Positions 1 through 5,879 of a stretch of 5,879 nt of DNA are shown one piece after another. The notes under the pieces are model-generated. The model made no database searches. It was not told where the DNA came from and saw nothing but the letters and a program-made list of their open reading frames with translations. Origin of the DNA: Acetobacteraceae bacterium (GTDB taxonomy: Bacteria > Pseudomonadota > Alphaproteobacteria > Acetobacterales > Acetobacteraceae); NCBI GenBank assembly GCA_019689515.1, contig JADGHI010000265.1:1-5879 (forward strand). The letters run 5' to 3'. The translations under genes were made by a program, and so were the position numbers. Each line of letters starts with the position of its first letter. Position 1 is the first letter of the stretch.

Positions 1-3000
1 CCGTGCAGGTAGAGGTAGTCCTGGTAGCGGTTCTCCTCGAACCACTGGCGCGCGACCTCGGAGGCCTTCTGGCCGATGGTGACGACCTGCAGGCCGATCA
101 CGTCGCGGTTCTCCGGCCCGTCCTCGATGTCGCGCACGAAGTCCGCGATGCATTCGCCGTCCGGCTTGGGCTGGCGCGGCAGGGTGAAGCGCGCGACCTC
201 GGTGGTGCCATCCGGCTCGAACAGGATCAGGTCGTTGCCCTGGCCAGCACATTTCCAGTAGCCGTAGATGGCCTGGGGGCGGAGGATGTCCTGCTCCTCG
301 CACAGCGCGAGCATGCGCTTCAGCACGGGGCGCAGCTCCTGCTTCGCCCAGCCGAGGAAATCCTCCAGGGAGCGGCCCTGCTTCCGGAAGCCCCACTGGA
401 ATTGATAGAGGCTGCGCTCGTTGATGAAGGGCACGATCGCGCGCGGCGAGGCGGAGAGGATGCGCGGCCCCCAGAAGGGCGGCGTCGGCACCGGCTCGCC
501 GGCCGTGAGGCGGCGGCGGCGCTCCTGGGCGTAGTTGACGTCCACCGGGGCGAAGCCGCGCGGATCGGCGACGCCGAGGGTGCGCTTCTCGTTGCGCGCC
601 TTGCCGCGGCGCTTGGCCTGCACGGCGGCCAGGTAGTCGTCGAAGGCGTTGCCCGTGACCTTGTCCATCAGGTGCAGGCCGTCGAAGGCGTCGCGGGCAT
701 AGGCGACGCGGCCGCAGGCATAGGCGCGGACGCAGTCCTCCTCGACGTAGTTGCGCGTCAGCGCGGCGCCGCCGAGCAGGACGGGGATGTCCATGTTGAG
801 GCGCGACATCTCCTCGAGGTTCTCGCGCATCACAACGGTGGACTTCACCAACAGGCCGGACATGCCGATGGCGTGCGCCCGGTGCTCCTTCGCCGCCGCG
901 ATCATGTCGGCGAGCGGCACCTTGATGCCGAGGTTGATCACCCGGTAGCCGTTGTTGGTGAGGATGATGTCCACCAGGTTCTTGCCGATGTCGTGCACGT
1001 CGCCCTTCACGGTCGCGAGCACGATCGTGCCTTTCTCCTGGCCCTCGACGCGCTCCATGTGCGGCTCGAGGTAGGCCACCGCGGCCTTCATGGTCTCGGC
1101 GGACTGCAGCACGAAGGGGAGCTGCATCTTGCCCGCGCCGAACAGGTCGCCGACCACCTTCATGCCGTCGAGCAGGATGGTGTTGATGATGTCGAGCGGC
1201 GGGTAGCGCTTCAGCGCCTCGTCGAGGTCCTCCTCCAGCCCCTTGCGGTCGCCGTCCACGATGCGGTCCTTGAGGCGCTGCTCGACCGTCTCGGCGCGCT
1301 TCTTCGCGCTCGCATCCGCCGCCTTGCGGCCGGCGAACATCTCCAGCATGCGCTGGAGCGGATCGTAGCCCTCCCGCCTGCGGTCGAAGATCAGGTCCTC
1401 GGCGACCTGCACCTCCTCCGGCGCGATCTGGTGCAGCGGCCTGATCTTGGAGACGTGGACGATCGCGCCCGTCATGCCGGCGCGCACGGCGTGGTCGAGG
1501 AAGACGCTGTTCAGCACGTGCCGCGCGGCCGGGTTGAGGCCGAAGGAGATGTTGGAGAGGCCGAGGATGATCTGGATGTCCGGAAATTCCTCCCGGATCA
1601 TCCGGATGCCCTCCAGCGTCCAGAGGCCGAGCTTGCGGTCGTCCTCGTTGCCGGTGGCGATGGTGAAGGTGAGTGGGTCGATCAGCAGGTCGCTCCGCGG
1701 CAGGCCGTGGCGGTTGCAGGCGAAGTCCACCAGGCGGCGGGCGATGCGGAGCTTGTCCTCCGCCGTCTTCGCCATGCCCTGCTCGTCGATGGTCAGGGCG
1801 ATCACCGCGGCGCCGAACTTCTTCGCCAGCATCAGCCGGTCGTGCGCGTGCTTCTCGCCGTCCTCGAAATTGATCGAGTTGATGATCGGCTTGCCGCCAT
1901 GCAGCTTGAGCGCGGCCTCGATCACCGGCGTCTCGGTGGAGTCGATCACCAGCGGCGCGTTGACGCTGCTGGTGAAGCGCTTCACCACCTCGGTCATCTC
2001 GGCGAGCTCGTCGCGGCCGACGAAGGCGGTGCAGAGGTCGAGGGCGTTGGAGCCCTCCGCCACCTGCTCGCGCCCCATTGCCACGCAGCCGTCCCAGTCA
2101 TGCGCCGCCTGGCGCTCGCGCCAGGCCTTGGAGCCGTTGGCGTTGCAGCGCTCGCCGATGGAGAAGTAGCTGTTCTCCTGCCGCAGCGGCACCGCGCCGT
2201 AGAGGCTCGCGACCGAGGGCACCCACACGGCCTTGCGCGCCACCGGCGCCGGGCGCGGCTGCCCGAGCCTCCGCAGCATCGCGTCGAGCGCCGCAATGTG
2301 GGGCGTCGAGGTACCGCAGCAGCCGCCGATCAGGTTCACGCCGTCCTCGCGCACGAAGCGCTCCATCCAGACGGCCATCTCCTCGGCGCCGAGCGGGTAG
2401 TGCGTCTTCCCGTCCACCAGCTCCGGCAGGCCGGCATTCGGCTGCACGGAGATCAGGCCTGGCCAGTTCTGCGACAGCCAGCGGACATGCTCGGCCATCT
2501 CCTGCGGGCCGGTCGCGCAGTTGAGGCCGATCAGCGGCACGTCCAGCGCCTGCACCACCGTCGCCGCAGCGGCGATGTCGGGGCCGACGAGCAGCGTGCC
2601 CGTCGTCTCCACCGTCACCTGCACGAGGATCGGGATGTCGCGCCCGGCCTCCGCCCGCGCCGCCTTGGCCGCGTTCACCGCGGCCTTGATGTAGAGCGTG
2701 TCCTGGTTCGTCTCGGTCAGCAGCGCATCCGCCCCGCCGGCGATGAGGCCGCGGCACTGCTCCGTCAGCGCCGCCTCCAGCGCGTCGTAGGCGATGTGGC
2801 CGAGGCTCGGCAGCTTGGTGCCCGGCCCGATGTCGCCGATCACCCAGCGGTCGCGCCCGTCGGCGAAGCTTTCCGCCGCCTCGCGCGCCAGCTCGACGGA
2901 GCGCTTGTTGATCTCGAAGGCGCGGTCGGCGAGGCCGAACTCGCCGAGCGTGACCGGCGAGCCGCCGAAGCTGTTGGTCAGCACCATGTCGGCGCCGGCC

Positions 3001-3188
3001 TCGAAGTAGCCGCGGTGGATCTCGCGCACCAGGTCGGGGCGGGAGAGGTTCAGGACCTCGGTGCAGTTCTCCTTTCCCCAGAAGTCCTTCTCGATGTCGA
3101 GCGTCATCGCCTGCACGCGGCTGCCCATGCCGCCGTCGCAGAGCAGGACGCGGTCGCGGAGGGCTTCGAGGAGATGCGGTCGGGCCAT
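1..3188 (-). CDS. metH: Cobalamin-dependent methionine synthase MetH (3' end missing)
   Basis: This enzyme transfers the methyl group of 5-methyltetrahydrofolate through cobalamin to homocysteine, giving methionine in the cytoplasm. About 1062 residues are visible. The homocysteine domain (about 1-300) has the three zinc cysteines: C224 in GLNCATGP, and C290 and C291 in GGCCGT. The pterin domain (about 340-610) has IGERCNANGS at 344-353, D416 in IDSTE and NSINFEDGE from N437. A cap follows (about 615-705), then the B12 domain with DVHDIGKN, whose H732 is the expected lower cobalt ligand, and SGLLVKS. The activation domain begins near 860 and is cut by the window edge, so its AdoMet-binding GYPACP-type region is not seen. 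Landmarks lie 20-27 residues earlier than I recall for E. coli MetH, and the activation domain reads FINERSLYQFQWGFRK, typical of the shorter MetH type. ATG at 3188 is chosen because the protein starts directly into the homocysteine domain and AAGGGG (3198-3203) sits 9 nt upstream. All key residues in view are intact. Confidence 0.97.
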   Translation of the reverse strand, partial: MARPHLLEALRDRVLLCDGGMGSRVQAMTLDIEKDFWGKENCTEVLNLSRPDLVREIHRGYFEAGADMVLTNSFGGSPVTLGEFGLADRAFEINKRSVELAREAAESFADGRDRWVIGDIGPGTKLPSLGHIAYDALEAALTEQCRGLIAGGADALLTETNQDTLYIKAAVNAAKAARAEAGRDIPILVQVTVETTGTLLVGPDIAAAATVVQALDVPLIGLNCATGPQEMAEHVRWLSQNWPGLISVQPNAGLPELVDGKTHYPLGAEEMAVWMERFVREDGVNLIGGCCGTSTPHIAALDAMLRRLGQPRPAPVARKAVWVPSVASLYGAVPLRQENSYFSIGERCNANGSKAWRERQAAHDWDGCVAMGREQVAEGSNALDLCTAFVGRDELAEMTEVVKRFTSSVNAPLVIDSTETPVIEAALKLHGGKPIINSINFEDGEKHAHDRLMLAKKFGAAVIALTIDEQGMAKTAEDKLRIARRLVDFACNRHGLPRSDLLIDPLTFTIATGNEDDRKLGLWTLEGIRMIREEFPDIQIILGLSNISFGLNPAARHVLNSVFLDHAVRAGMTGAIVHVSKIRPLHQIAPEEVQVAEDLIFDRRREGYDPLQRMLEMFAGRKAADASAKKRAETVEQRLKDRIVDGDRKGLEEDLDEALKRYPPLDIINTILLDGMKVVGDLFGAGKMQLPFVLQSAETMKAAVAYLEPHMERVEGQEKGTIVLATVKGDVHDIGKNLVDIILTNNGYRVINLGIKVPLADMIAAAKEHRAHAIGMSGLLVKSTVVMRENLEEMSRLNMDIPVLLGGAALTRNYVEEDCVRAYACGRVAYARDAFDGLHLMDKVTGNAFDDYLAAVQAKRRGKARNEKRTLGVADPRGFAPVDVNYAQERRRRLTAGEPVPTPPFWGPRILSASPRAIVPFINERSLYQFQWGFRKQGRSLEDFLGWAKQELRPVLKRMLALCEEQDILRPQAIYGYWKCAGQGNDLILFEPDGTTEVARFTLPRQPKPDGECIADFVRDIEDGPENRDVIGLQVVTIGQKASEVARQWFEENRYQDYLYLH

Positions 3189-3197
3189 GCGGCGGCG

Positions 3198-3203
3198 CCC
3201 CTT
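3198..3203 (-). promoter_or_regulatory. Ribosome binding site of metH
   Basis: Read on the minus strand, AAGGGG lies 9 nt before the metH ATG at 3188, inside the 22-bp gap after the stop codon of the upstream regulator gene. It is a moderate Shine-Dalgarno match and supports the chosen start. The short gap leaves no room for a promoter, terminator or riboswitch of its own, so metH is probably translated from the regulator's transcript. Confidence 0.55.
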
Positions 3204-3210
3204 CGGAAAA

Positions 3211-4152
3211 TCAGAATGCGAGCACGGAAACGGGCCCGCGCCGGCGCCGCGCGGACCACAGTCGCACCGGGATGGAACCGCCCTCGATGGCGACGGTCGC
3301 GGCGGGCACGCAGCCCACGGCGCCAAGCCAGCCGGCGAGTGCGGCATCGTCGAAGCCGGGCCAGCGATGGGCGAAGCGGCCCATCACGTCGGTGCGCTCG
3401 TGCGGCGCGAGGTCCACCACCAGCAGCAGTCCGCCGGGCACGACGACGCGCGCGGCCTCGGCGAGCGCCGCGGCAGGGTCCTCGGCGTAGTGCAGCACCA
3501 TCTGCAGCGTCACCACGTCGAAGGCGGCGTCCGGCAGCGGCAGGCGGTACATGTCGGCCTGGCGCACGGCGCAGTGGGAGAGGTGCCGCTCGGCGAGCCG
3601 TGAGCGTGCGAGGGCGAGCATCTCCCGGCTGGCGTCCACGCCGAGCGCGGCCTCGACGCGCGGCGCGACCAGTTCCAGCAGCCGGCCGGTGCCGGTGCCG
3701 ATGTCGAGCAGCTTGCCGACGCGCGGCGGCAGGGCGGAGAGCAGCGCCTCCTCGATCGCCGCGGCGGGGAGGCCGAGCGCGCGCGTCTCGTCCCACTCCG
3801 CACCCTGGCGGCGGAAGGCTTCGGAGGCCTCGCGCGCCCGCTCGGCGGCGAGCCGCACCGCGGCGCGGCGATCGGCGGCGAGCACCGGGTCGTCCTCCGG
3901 CAGCCGGGCGAGAATGGCGTGCACGAGATCGGCCTGCGCCGGCACCTGGAACCAGGCATGCGCACCTTCCGGCGTGCGCTCGAGCAGCCCGGCTTCCACC
4001 AGGAGCTTCAGGTGGCGGGAGAGGCGGGGCTGGGACTGGCCGAGCAGGCTGCAGAGGTCGGAGACGCGCCAGGCCCCGCGCGCGCAGAGCGCGAGCAGGC
4101 GAAGCCGGGTGGGCTCGGCGGCGGCGCGGAGCTGGGCGAGGAGGTCGTCCAT
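3211..4152 (-). CDS. ArsR-family regulator fused to SAM-dependent methyltransferase domain (SahR-like)
   Basis: This 313-residue protein probably represses the metH operon and senses S-adenosylmethionine or S-adenosylhomocysteine. Residues 1-75 form an ArsR winged helix: EPTRLRLLAL, then SDLCSLLGQSQPRLSRHLKL (31-50) as the helix-turn-helix, then VEAGLLERTPEG as the wing. Only single cysteines (C23, C34) occur there, without the CxC metal site of arsenic sensors. Residues 140-250 are a class I methyltransferase Rossmann fold: motif I LDIGTGTGRL (149-158), acidic GVDAS (171-175), QAD (198-200), FDVVTLQMVLHY (211-222) and PGGLLLVVDLAP. The ATG at 4152 starts directly into the winged helix. I see no strong Shine-Dalgarno before it. 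Its stop is 22 bp from metH, so the two are probably one operon. SahR-type ArsR proteins controlling methionine-cycle genes are established in Proteobacteria. Assigning this fusion to that group rests on architecture and neighbourhood. Whether the methyltransferase part is catalytic or only a ligand sensor cannot be told from sequence. Confidence 0.9.
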   Translation of the reverse strand: MDDLLAQLRAAAEPTRLRLLALCARGAWRVSDLCSLLGQSQPRLSRHLKLLVEAGLLERTPEGAHAWFQVPAQADLVHAILARLPEDDPVLAADRRAAVRLAAERAREASEAFRRQGAEWDETRALGLPAAAIEEALLSALPPRVGKLLDIGTGTGRLLELVAPRVEAALGVDASREMLALARSRLAERHLSHCAVRQADMYRLPLPDAAFDVVTLQMVLHYAEDPAAALAEAARVVVPGGLLLVVDLAPHERTDVMGRFAHRWPGFDDAALAGWLGAVGCVPAATVAIEGGSIPVRLWSARRRRGPVSVLAF

Positions 4153-4167
4153 TCGGGCGTTGCGTCT

Positions 4168-4189
4168 GACATAAACATATCCTTATGTC
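4168..4189. promoter_or_regulatory. Palindromic operator, probably for the ArsR/SahR-like regulator
   Basis: Perfect 7-bp inverted arms GACATAA (4168-4174) and TTATGTC (4183-4189) flank an 8-bp spacer whose central ATAT (4177-4180) is also self-complementary, making an imperfect 22-bp palindrome. It is the only AT-rich patch in the divergent gap and lies 15 bp upstream of the regulator's ATG. The size and ATAA...TTAT layout suit an ArsR-family dimer. It would cover the probable promoter of the regulator-metH operon and the first codon of the divergent small gene. That the regulator binds it is inference. Confidence 0.7.
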
Positions 4190-4196
4190 TAGTCAC
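4168..4196 (-). promoter_or_regulatory. Candidate promoter of the regulator-metH operon
   Basis: On the minus strand, GTGACT (4191-4196, 4 of 6 with TTGACA) is followed after 17 bp by TATGTC (4168-4173, 3 of 6 with TATAAT). A transcript starting near 4161 would have a leader of about 9 nt before the ATG at 4152. The match is weak, but the spacing is right and the palindrome fills the -10 box and the spacer, as expected for repression by occlusion. No convincing plus-strand promoter could be picked out. Confidence 0.3.
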
Positions 4197-4553
4197 ATGG
4201 CCGCTGACGACCCCCGCATCCCCGTCCGTCTGCTCGCCCCCGGCGAGGCACCGCCGGCCGGAGCGGCCGTGCTGGCCGAGGGCGAGCCCCCTGCCCTGCC
4301 CTCGGACGGCGCCGGGCCACTGGCCGTTCGGTTCGATCTTCCGCCCACCGGCCATGCGGTCGGCTGCGCCTGTTGCGCGCCGCGCAATCCCGCGGCGATG
4401 GCGCTCAACCGGCTGTTCCTGATGCGGGTGCGCGGCGAGGCCCCCTTCTTCACGGAAGTCGCCGCGATCGCACGCAGCGGACGAGGCGCCGCGGCGATCC
4501 GCGACGCCCTCGCCGGCGATCCGGTCACGCAGGCGCGCTTCCGCCCGGCCTGA
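4185..4553 (+). CDS. Small CxCC protein resembling a GTPase-less CobW/COG0523 fragment
   Basis: The product is 122 residues, soluble, with no signal peptide or membrane segment. I do not recognise it as a named family. Residues 1-58 are Pro/Ala-rich. From residue 60, GCACC (C61, C63, C64; H57 nearby) begins a stretch ending in GDPVTQARFR (111-120). This recalls the CobW/COG0523 pattern of GCxCC, a helix with RGE/KG about 20 residues on, and DPVLAARFR about 50 residues on, with nearly the same spacing. The CobW Walker A loop and its ETTGLADP-type segment are absent, so GTP hydrolysis is not expected. If the motif binds metal (zinc or cobalt), a link with neighbouring MetH is conceivable, but that is speculation. 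The start is uncertain: ATG 4185 lies in the right arm of the palindrome and ATG 4197 gives a 118-residue version. Neither has a Shine-Dalgarno. The opposite strand here reads only as low-complexity protein, which supports this frame. Confidence 0.75.
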   Translation: MSSHMAADDPRIPVRLLAPGEAPPAGAAVLAEGEPPALPSDGAGPLAVRFDLPPTGHAVGCACCAPRNPAAMALNRLFLMRVRGEAPFFTEVAAIARSGRGAAAIRDALAGDPVTQARFRPA

Positions 4554-4606
4554 CGCGCCTCGCCGGCCGGTCCCGCAGCCGCGTCGGTGAGCGAGGCCGC
4601 GCCCGT

Positions 4607-4642
4607 GGTCCCCGTCGCGGCGGGGCCAGCCTCAGCGGAGGC
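4607..4642. terminator. Possible bidirectional terminator hairpins between convergent genes
   Basis: The 101-bp gap between two convergent stop codons holds two adjacent GC hairpins. One is CCCCG/CGGGG (4610-4614 with 4621-4625), extended by GG/CC across a one-base bulge. The other is GCCTC/GAGGC (4629-4633 with 4638-4642) with a 4-nt loop. Placement fits termination from both sides, but neither has a T-run and short stems arise easily at this GC content. Confidence 0.3.
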
Positions 4643-4654
4643 GGCGCGCCCCGA

Positions 4655-5191
4655 TCAGCCGGGCGGCGGCAGCGTCCGGTCGCCCGCGCCGAGCGGGCGC
4701 TGCATGTACACCACGTCGAGCCAGCGCCCGAACTTCAGCCCAACGGAACGCAGCAGGCCGACCTGGCGGAAGCCGAGCGAAATGTGCAGCCCGATCGAGC
4801 CCGCATTCTCCGAATCGCCGATCACCGCGACCATCTGGCGGAAGCCCTGCGCCTCGGCGCGCTCGATCAGCGCCGCGACCAGTGCCTTGCCGACGCCCTG
4901 GCCGCGCTGGTCCTCGCGCACATAGACCGAGTCCTCGGCGGTGAAGCGATAGGCGGAGCGGTCGCGAATCTGCGTGTAGTAGGCATAGCCGACCACCTCG
5001 CCGGCATCGTTCTCCGCGACCAGCCAGGCGCAGCCTGCGCCCTGCACGCGGGCGAGGCGCGCGGCCATCTCCGCCGCGTCGGGCGCCACCTCCTCGAAGG
5101 TGCCGGTGCCCTGGCGGACGTGATGGGCGTAGATCGCGGTGATCGCGGCGATGTCTTTCTGAGAGGCGGCGTCCGCGTCGCGGATGCGCAT
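4655..5191 (-). CDS. GNAT N-acetyltransferase, phosphinothricin/methionine-sulfoximine (PAT/MddA) type
   Basis: This 178-residue protein is a single GNAT domain that transfers acetyl from acetyl-CoA to an amino group. Its sequence follows the PAT family closely: MRIRDA start, ITAIYAHHV, TGTFEE, GYAYYTQIRDRSAYRFTAED, SVYV, the acetyl-CoA loop QRGQGVG (95-101), RQMVAVIGDSENAGSIGLH (118-136), LGF and LKFGRWLDVVYMQRPL. E86 in TAEDSVYV matches the conserved acidic residue of the family. Chromosomal members of this family acetylate methionine sulfoximine or sulfone and sometimes phosphinothricin, so the substrate here is probably an amino-acid analogue but is not fixed by sequence. The ATG at 5191 is preferred over an in-frame TTG at 5245 because the domain begins there and AGGAG sits 11 nt upstream. 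The tail after QRPLGAGD is a short proline-rich extension. The gene follows the amidase on the same strand after 75 bp and converges with the small CxCC gene. Confidence 0.93.
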   Translation of the reverse strand: MRIRDADAASQKDIAAITAIYAHHVRQGTGTFEEVAPDAAEMAARLARVQGAGCAWLVAENDAGEVVGYAYYTQIRDRSAYRFTAEDSVYVREDQRGQGVGKALVAALIERAEAQGFRQMVAVIGDSENAGSIGLHISLGFRQVGLLRSVGLKFGRWLDVVYMQRPLGAGDRTLPPPG

Positions 5192-5266
5192 GGATCGGCG
5201 GTCTCCTGATGCGCCTCGCTTACGTCGCGCGGAGCGTCGCCGCAAGCCGCGCGGCGAACCGCCGTC

Positions 5267-5854
5267 TCACACGGGCAGGCCGAGCGCTTCCGCCACGCGC
5301 TCCGCCGCCGCCAGCAGCGCGCGGTCCCGGCCCGGCGCGGCGGTGAGCGAGAGGCCGACCGGCACGCCCTCCACCCGGCCCGCGGGCAGCGTCACCTCGC
5401 ACAGTCCGGCGAAGCCTGCGATCGCGGTGACGCCCATCGTCCGCTCGCGCACCGCGTTCTGCTCCGCGAGGCTGATCCCAAGCTTCGGCGCCGGGATTGG
5501 CGAGGTCGGATAGACCAGCACCGCGCCGCCAGCGAGCAGCGCGTGGAGCCGCGCCTGCACCACCCGGCGGAAGGCACGGCCCGCGGCGGCCTTCGCGGGA
5601 TCCATTTCCCTGGCCGCGGCGAAGCGCTCGGCGACGCCGGGGCCGAGTTGCGGCTCATGCGCCGTGATCCAGGGGCCGAGGGTGATCCAGGCCTCCTCCG
5701 CCATGGCGCAGCGGTAATGCTCGTAGACGGTGTCGAGCCCTTCGGGGGCGAGGTTGATCGAGAGGGCCGGGCCCAGCACCCGCTCCGCCGCCGCCAGCGC
5801 CGGGGCGAGCGCAGCGGCGGTGGAGGGCAGCGCGTTCACCCAGGCCACCGGCAC
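5267..5854 (-). CDS. Amidase-signature family hydrolase, AMI1-like (C-terminal half)
   Basis: About 195 genuine residues of the C-terminal part of an amidase are present. Such enzymes hydrolyse amides to acid and ammonia with a Ser-cisSer-Lys triad. The triad and the glycine/serine-rich signature lie in the N-terminal half, which is missing, so activity cannot be judged. Visible family features are EEAWITLGPWITAHEPQLGP, PGVAERF, the VYPTSPIPAPKLG turn, then TAIAGFAGLCEVTLPAG and GVPVGLSLTAAPGRD followed by a closing helix and a TGA stop. The EAW...HEP.LGPG.AER pattern and the AGF.GLCEV wording are closest, from memory, to the AMI1 indole-acetamide hydrolase type of about 400 residues. The substrate cannot be assigned. 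The frame stays open to a GTG at 5869, but its first five codons (MYKRL) are adapter sequence and must not be read as the protein's start. The GNAT gene follows after 75 bp and may be co-transcribed. Confidence 0.9.
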   Translation of the reverse strand: MPVAWVNALPSTAAALAPALAAAERVLGPALSINLAPEGLDTVYEHYRCAMAEEAWITLGPWITAHEPQLGPGVAERFAAAREMDPAKAAAGRAFRRVVQARLHALLAGGAVLVYPTSPIPAPKLGISLAEQNAVRERTMGVTAIAGFAGLCEVTLPAGRVEGVPVGLSLTAAPGRDRALLAAAERVAEALGLPV

Positions 5855-5879
5855 CAGTCTCTTATACACAACTCCCAGC
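5855..5879. other. Residual Nextera/Tn5 mosaic-end sequencing adapter (artefact)
   Basis: The last 25 bases match the reverse complement of the Nextera read-2 transposase adapter at 22 of 25 positions, including the unbroken core GTCTCTTATACACA (5857-5870) and most of the adapter-specific bases after the 19-bp mosaic end. The three mismatches (5856, 5871, 5877) all swap a base for its complement. The stretch is AT-rich in a very GC-rich contig and creates a false amidase N-terminus. It marks the true contig end and should be trimmed. Confidence 0.92.

Noticed and set aside
1994..2757. Minus-strand open frames overlapping metH in other registers.
   Set aside because: Arg/Gly/Ala-rich low-complexity translations in shifted frames of metH; they contain no domain motifs and are shadows of the real gene.
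3189..3210. A SAM or SAH riboswitch in front of metH.
   Set aside because: The 22-nt gap is too short for any known class, and the leader before the regulator gene is also too short to hold one.
3..4169. A plus-strand open frame of 1388 codons running antisense to metH and the regulator gene.
   Set aside because: Over metH its codons are the exact reverse complements of metH codons, so it stays open simply because metH avoids TTA, CTA and TCA, as expected at this GC content. The translation is Arg/Ala/His-rich with no recognisable domain, while metH on the other strand is unambiguous.
4193..4528. Minus-strand open frame opposite the small CxCC gene.
   Set aside because: Low-complexity Ala/Ser/Arg/Gly translation without motifs; the plus-strand frame carries the CxCC motif and the CobW-like spacing.
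4545..4570. Inverted repeat CCGGCC...GGCCGG around the stop codon of the small gene as a terminator.
   Set aside because: The 14-nt loop contains the stop codon, there is no T-run, and GGCC/CCGG words are common by chance at this GC content.
4373..5209. Plus-strand open frame of 278 codons spanning the end of the small gene and all of the GNAT gene.
   Set aside because: It runs antisense to a well-supported GNAT gene and starts inside the CxCC gene in another frame; composition is Arg/Ala/Gly-rich with no domain.
5246..5264. GC palindrome and short hairpin (CGGCG-AAC-CGCCG) in the amidase-GNAT gap as a terminator.
   Set aside because: The stems are only 5 bp, no T-run follows, and the 75-bp same-strand gap fits co-transcription equally well.
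5855..5873. A genuine Tn5/IS50 transposon end.
   Set aside because: The sequence is closer to the engineered mosaic end than to the natural outside end, and the bases after it continue the Nextera adapter to the very last base of the contig.

Overview
The window is very GC-rich and densely coded, with almost no Leu TTA/CTA or Ser TCA codons in its main gene. Together with the gene content (a short-type cobalamin-dependent methionine synthase behind an ArsR-methyltransferase regulator), this suggests an alphaproteobacterium, possibly of the Rhodospirillales/Acetobacteraceae type. That placement is an inference from composition and protein flavour, not from a marker gene.

Layout. Positions 1-3188 (minus strand) hold most of metH, cobalamin-dependent methionine synthase, cut off at the window's left edge inside its activation domain. 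Positions 3211-4152 (minus) encode a 313-residue fusion of an ArsR-type winged helix with an S-adenosylmethionine-binding methyltransferase fold. It lies 22 bp upstream of metH and very probably shares its transcript. Positions 4185-4553 (plus) carry a small divergent gene for a 122-residue protein with a Cys-x-Cys-Cys motif. Its C-terminal half looks like a piece of a CobW/COG0523 metallochaperone without the GTPase parts. The two divergent genes are only 32 bp apart, and a palindrome with 7-bp perfect arms (4168-4189) lies between them and overlaps the first codon of the small gene. Positions 4655-5191 (minus) encode a phosphinothricin/methionine-sulfoximine type GNAT N-acetyltransferase. 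Positions 5267-5854 (minus) are the C-terminal half of an amidase-signature enzyme, most like the AMI1 (indole-acetamide hydrolase) type. The last 25 bases (5855-5879) are not genomic: they match the Nextera/Tn5 mosaic-end sequencing adapter with three mismatches, so this is a contig end.

How the parts fit. The left and central genes look like a self-contained methionine-cycle circuit. MetH regenerates methionine from homocysteine with cobalamin and zinc. The regulator upstream has the architecture expected of a sensor of S-adenosylmethionine or S-adenosylhomocysteine (SahR-like ArsR proteins are known to control metH/metF/ahcY in Proteobacteria), and the palindrome is its likely operator. 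The small CxCC protein would share that control region, which makes a metal- or cofactor-related role beside MetH an attractive but untested idea. The GNAT and amidase genes form a separate minus-strand pair converging on the small gene. No RNA gene, CRISPR array, insertion sequence or riboswitch is visible, and no gap between genes exceeds about 100 bp.
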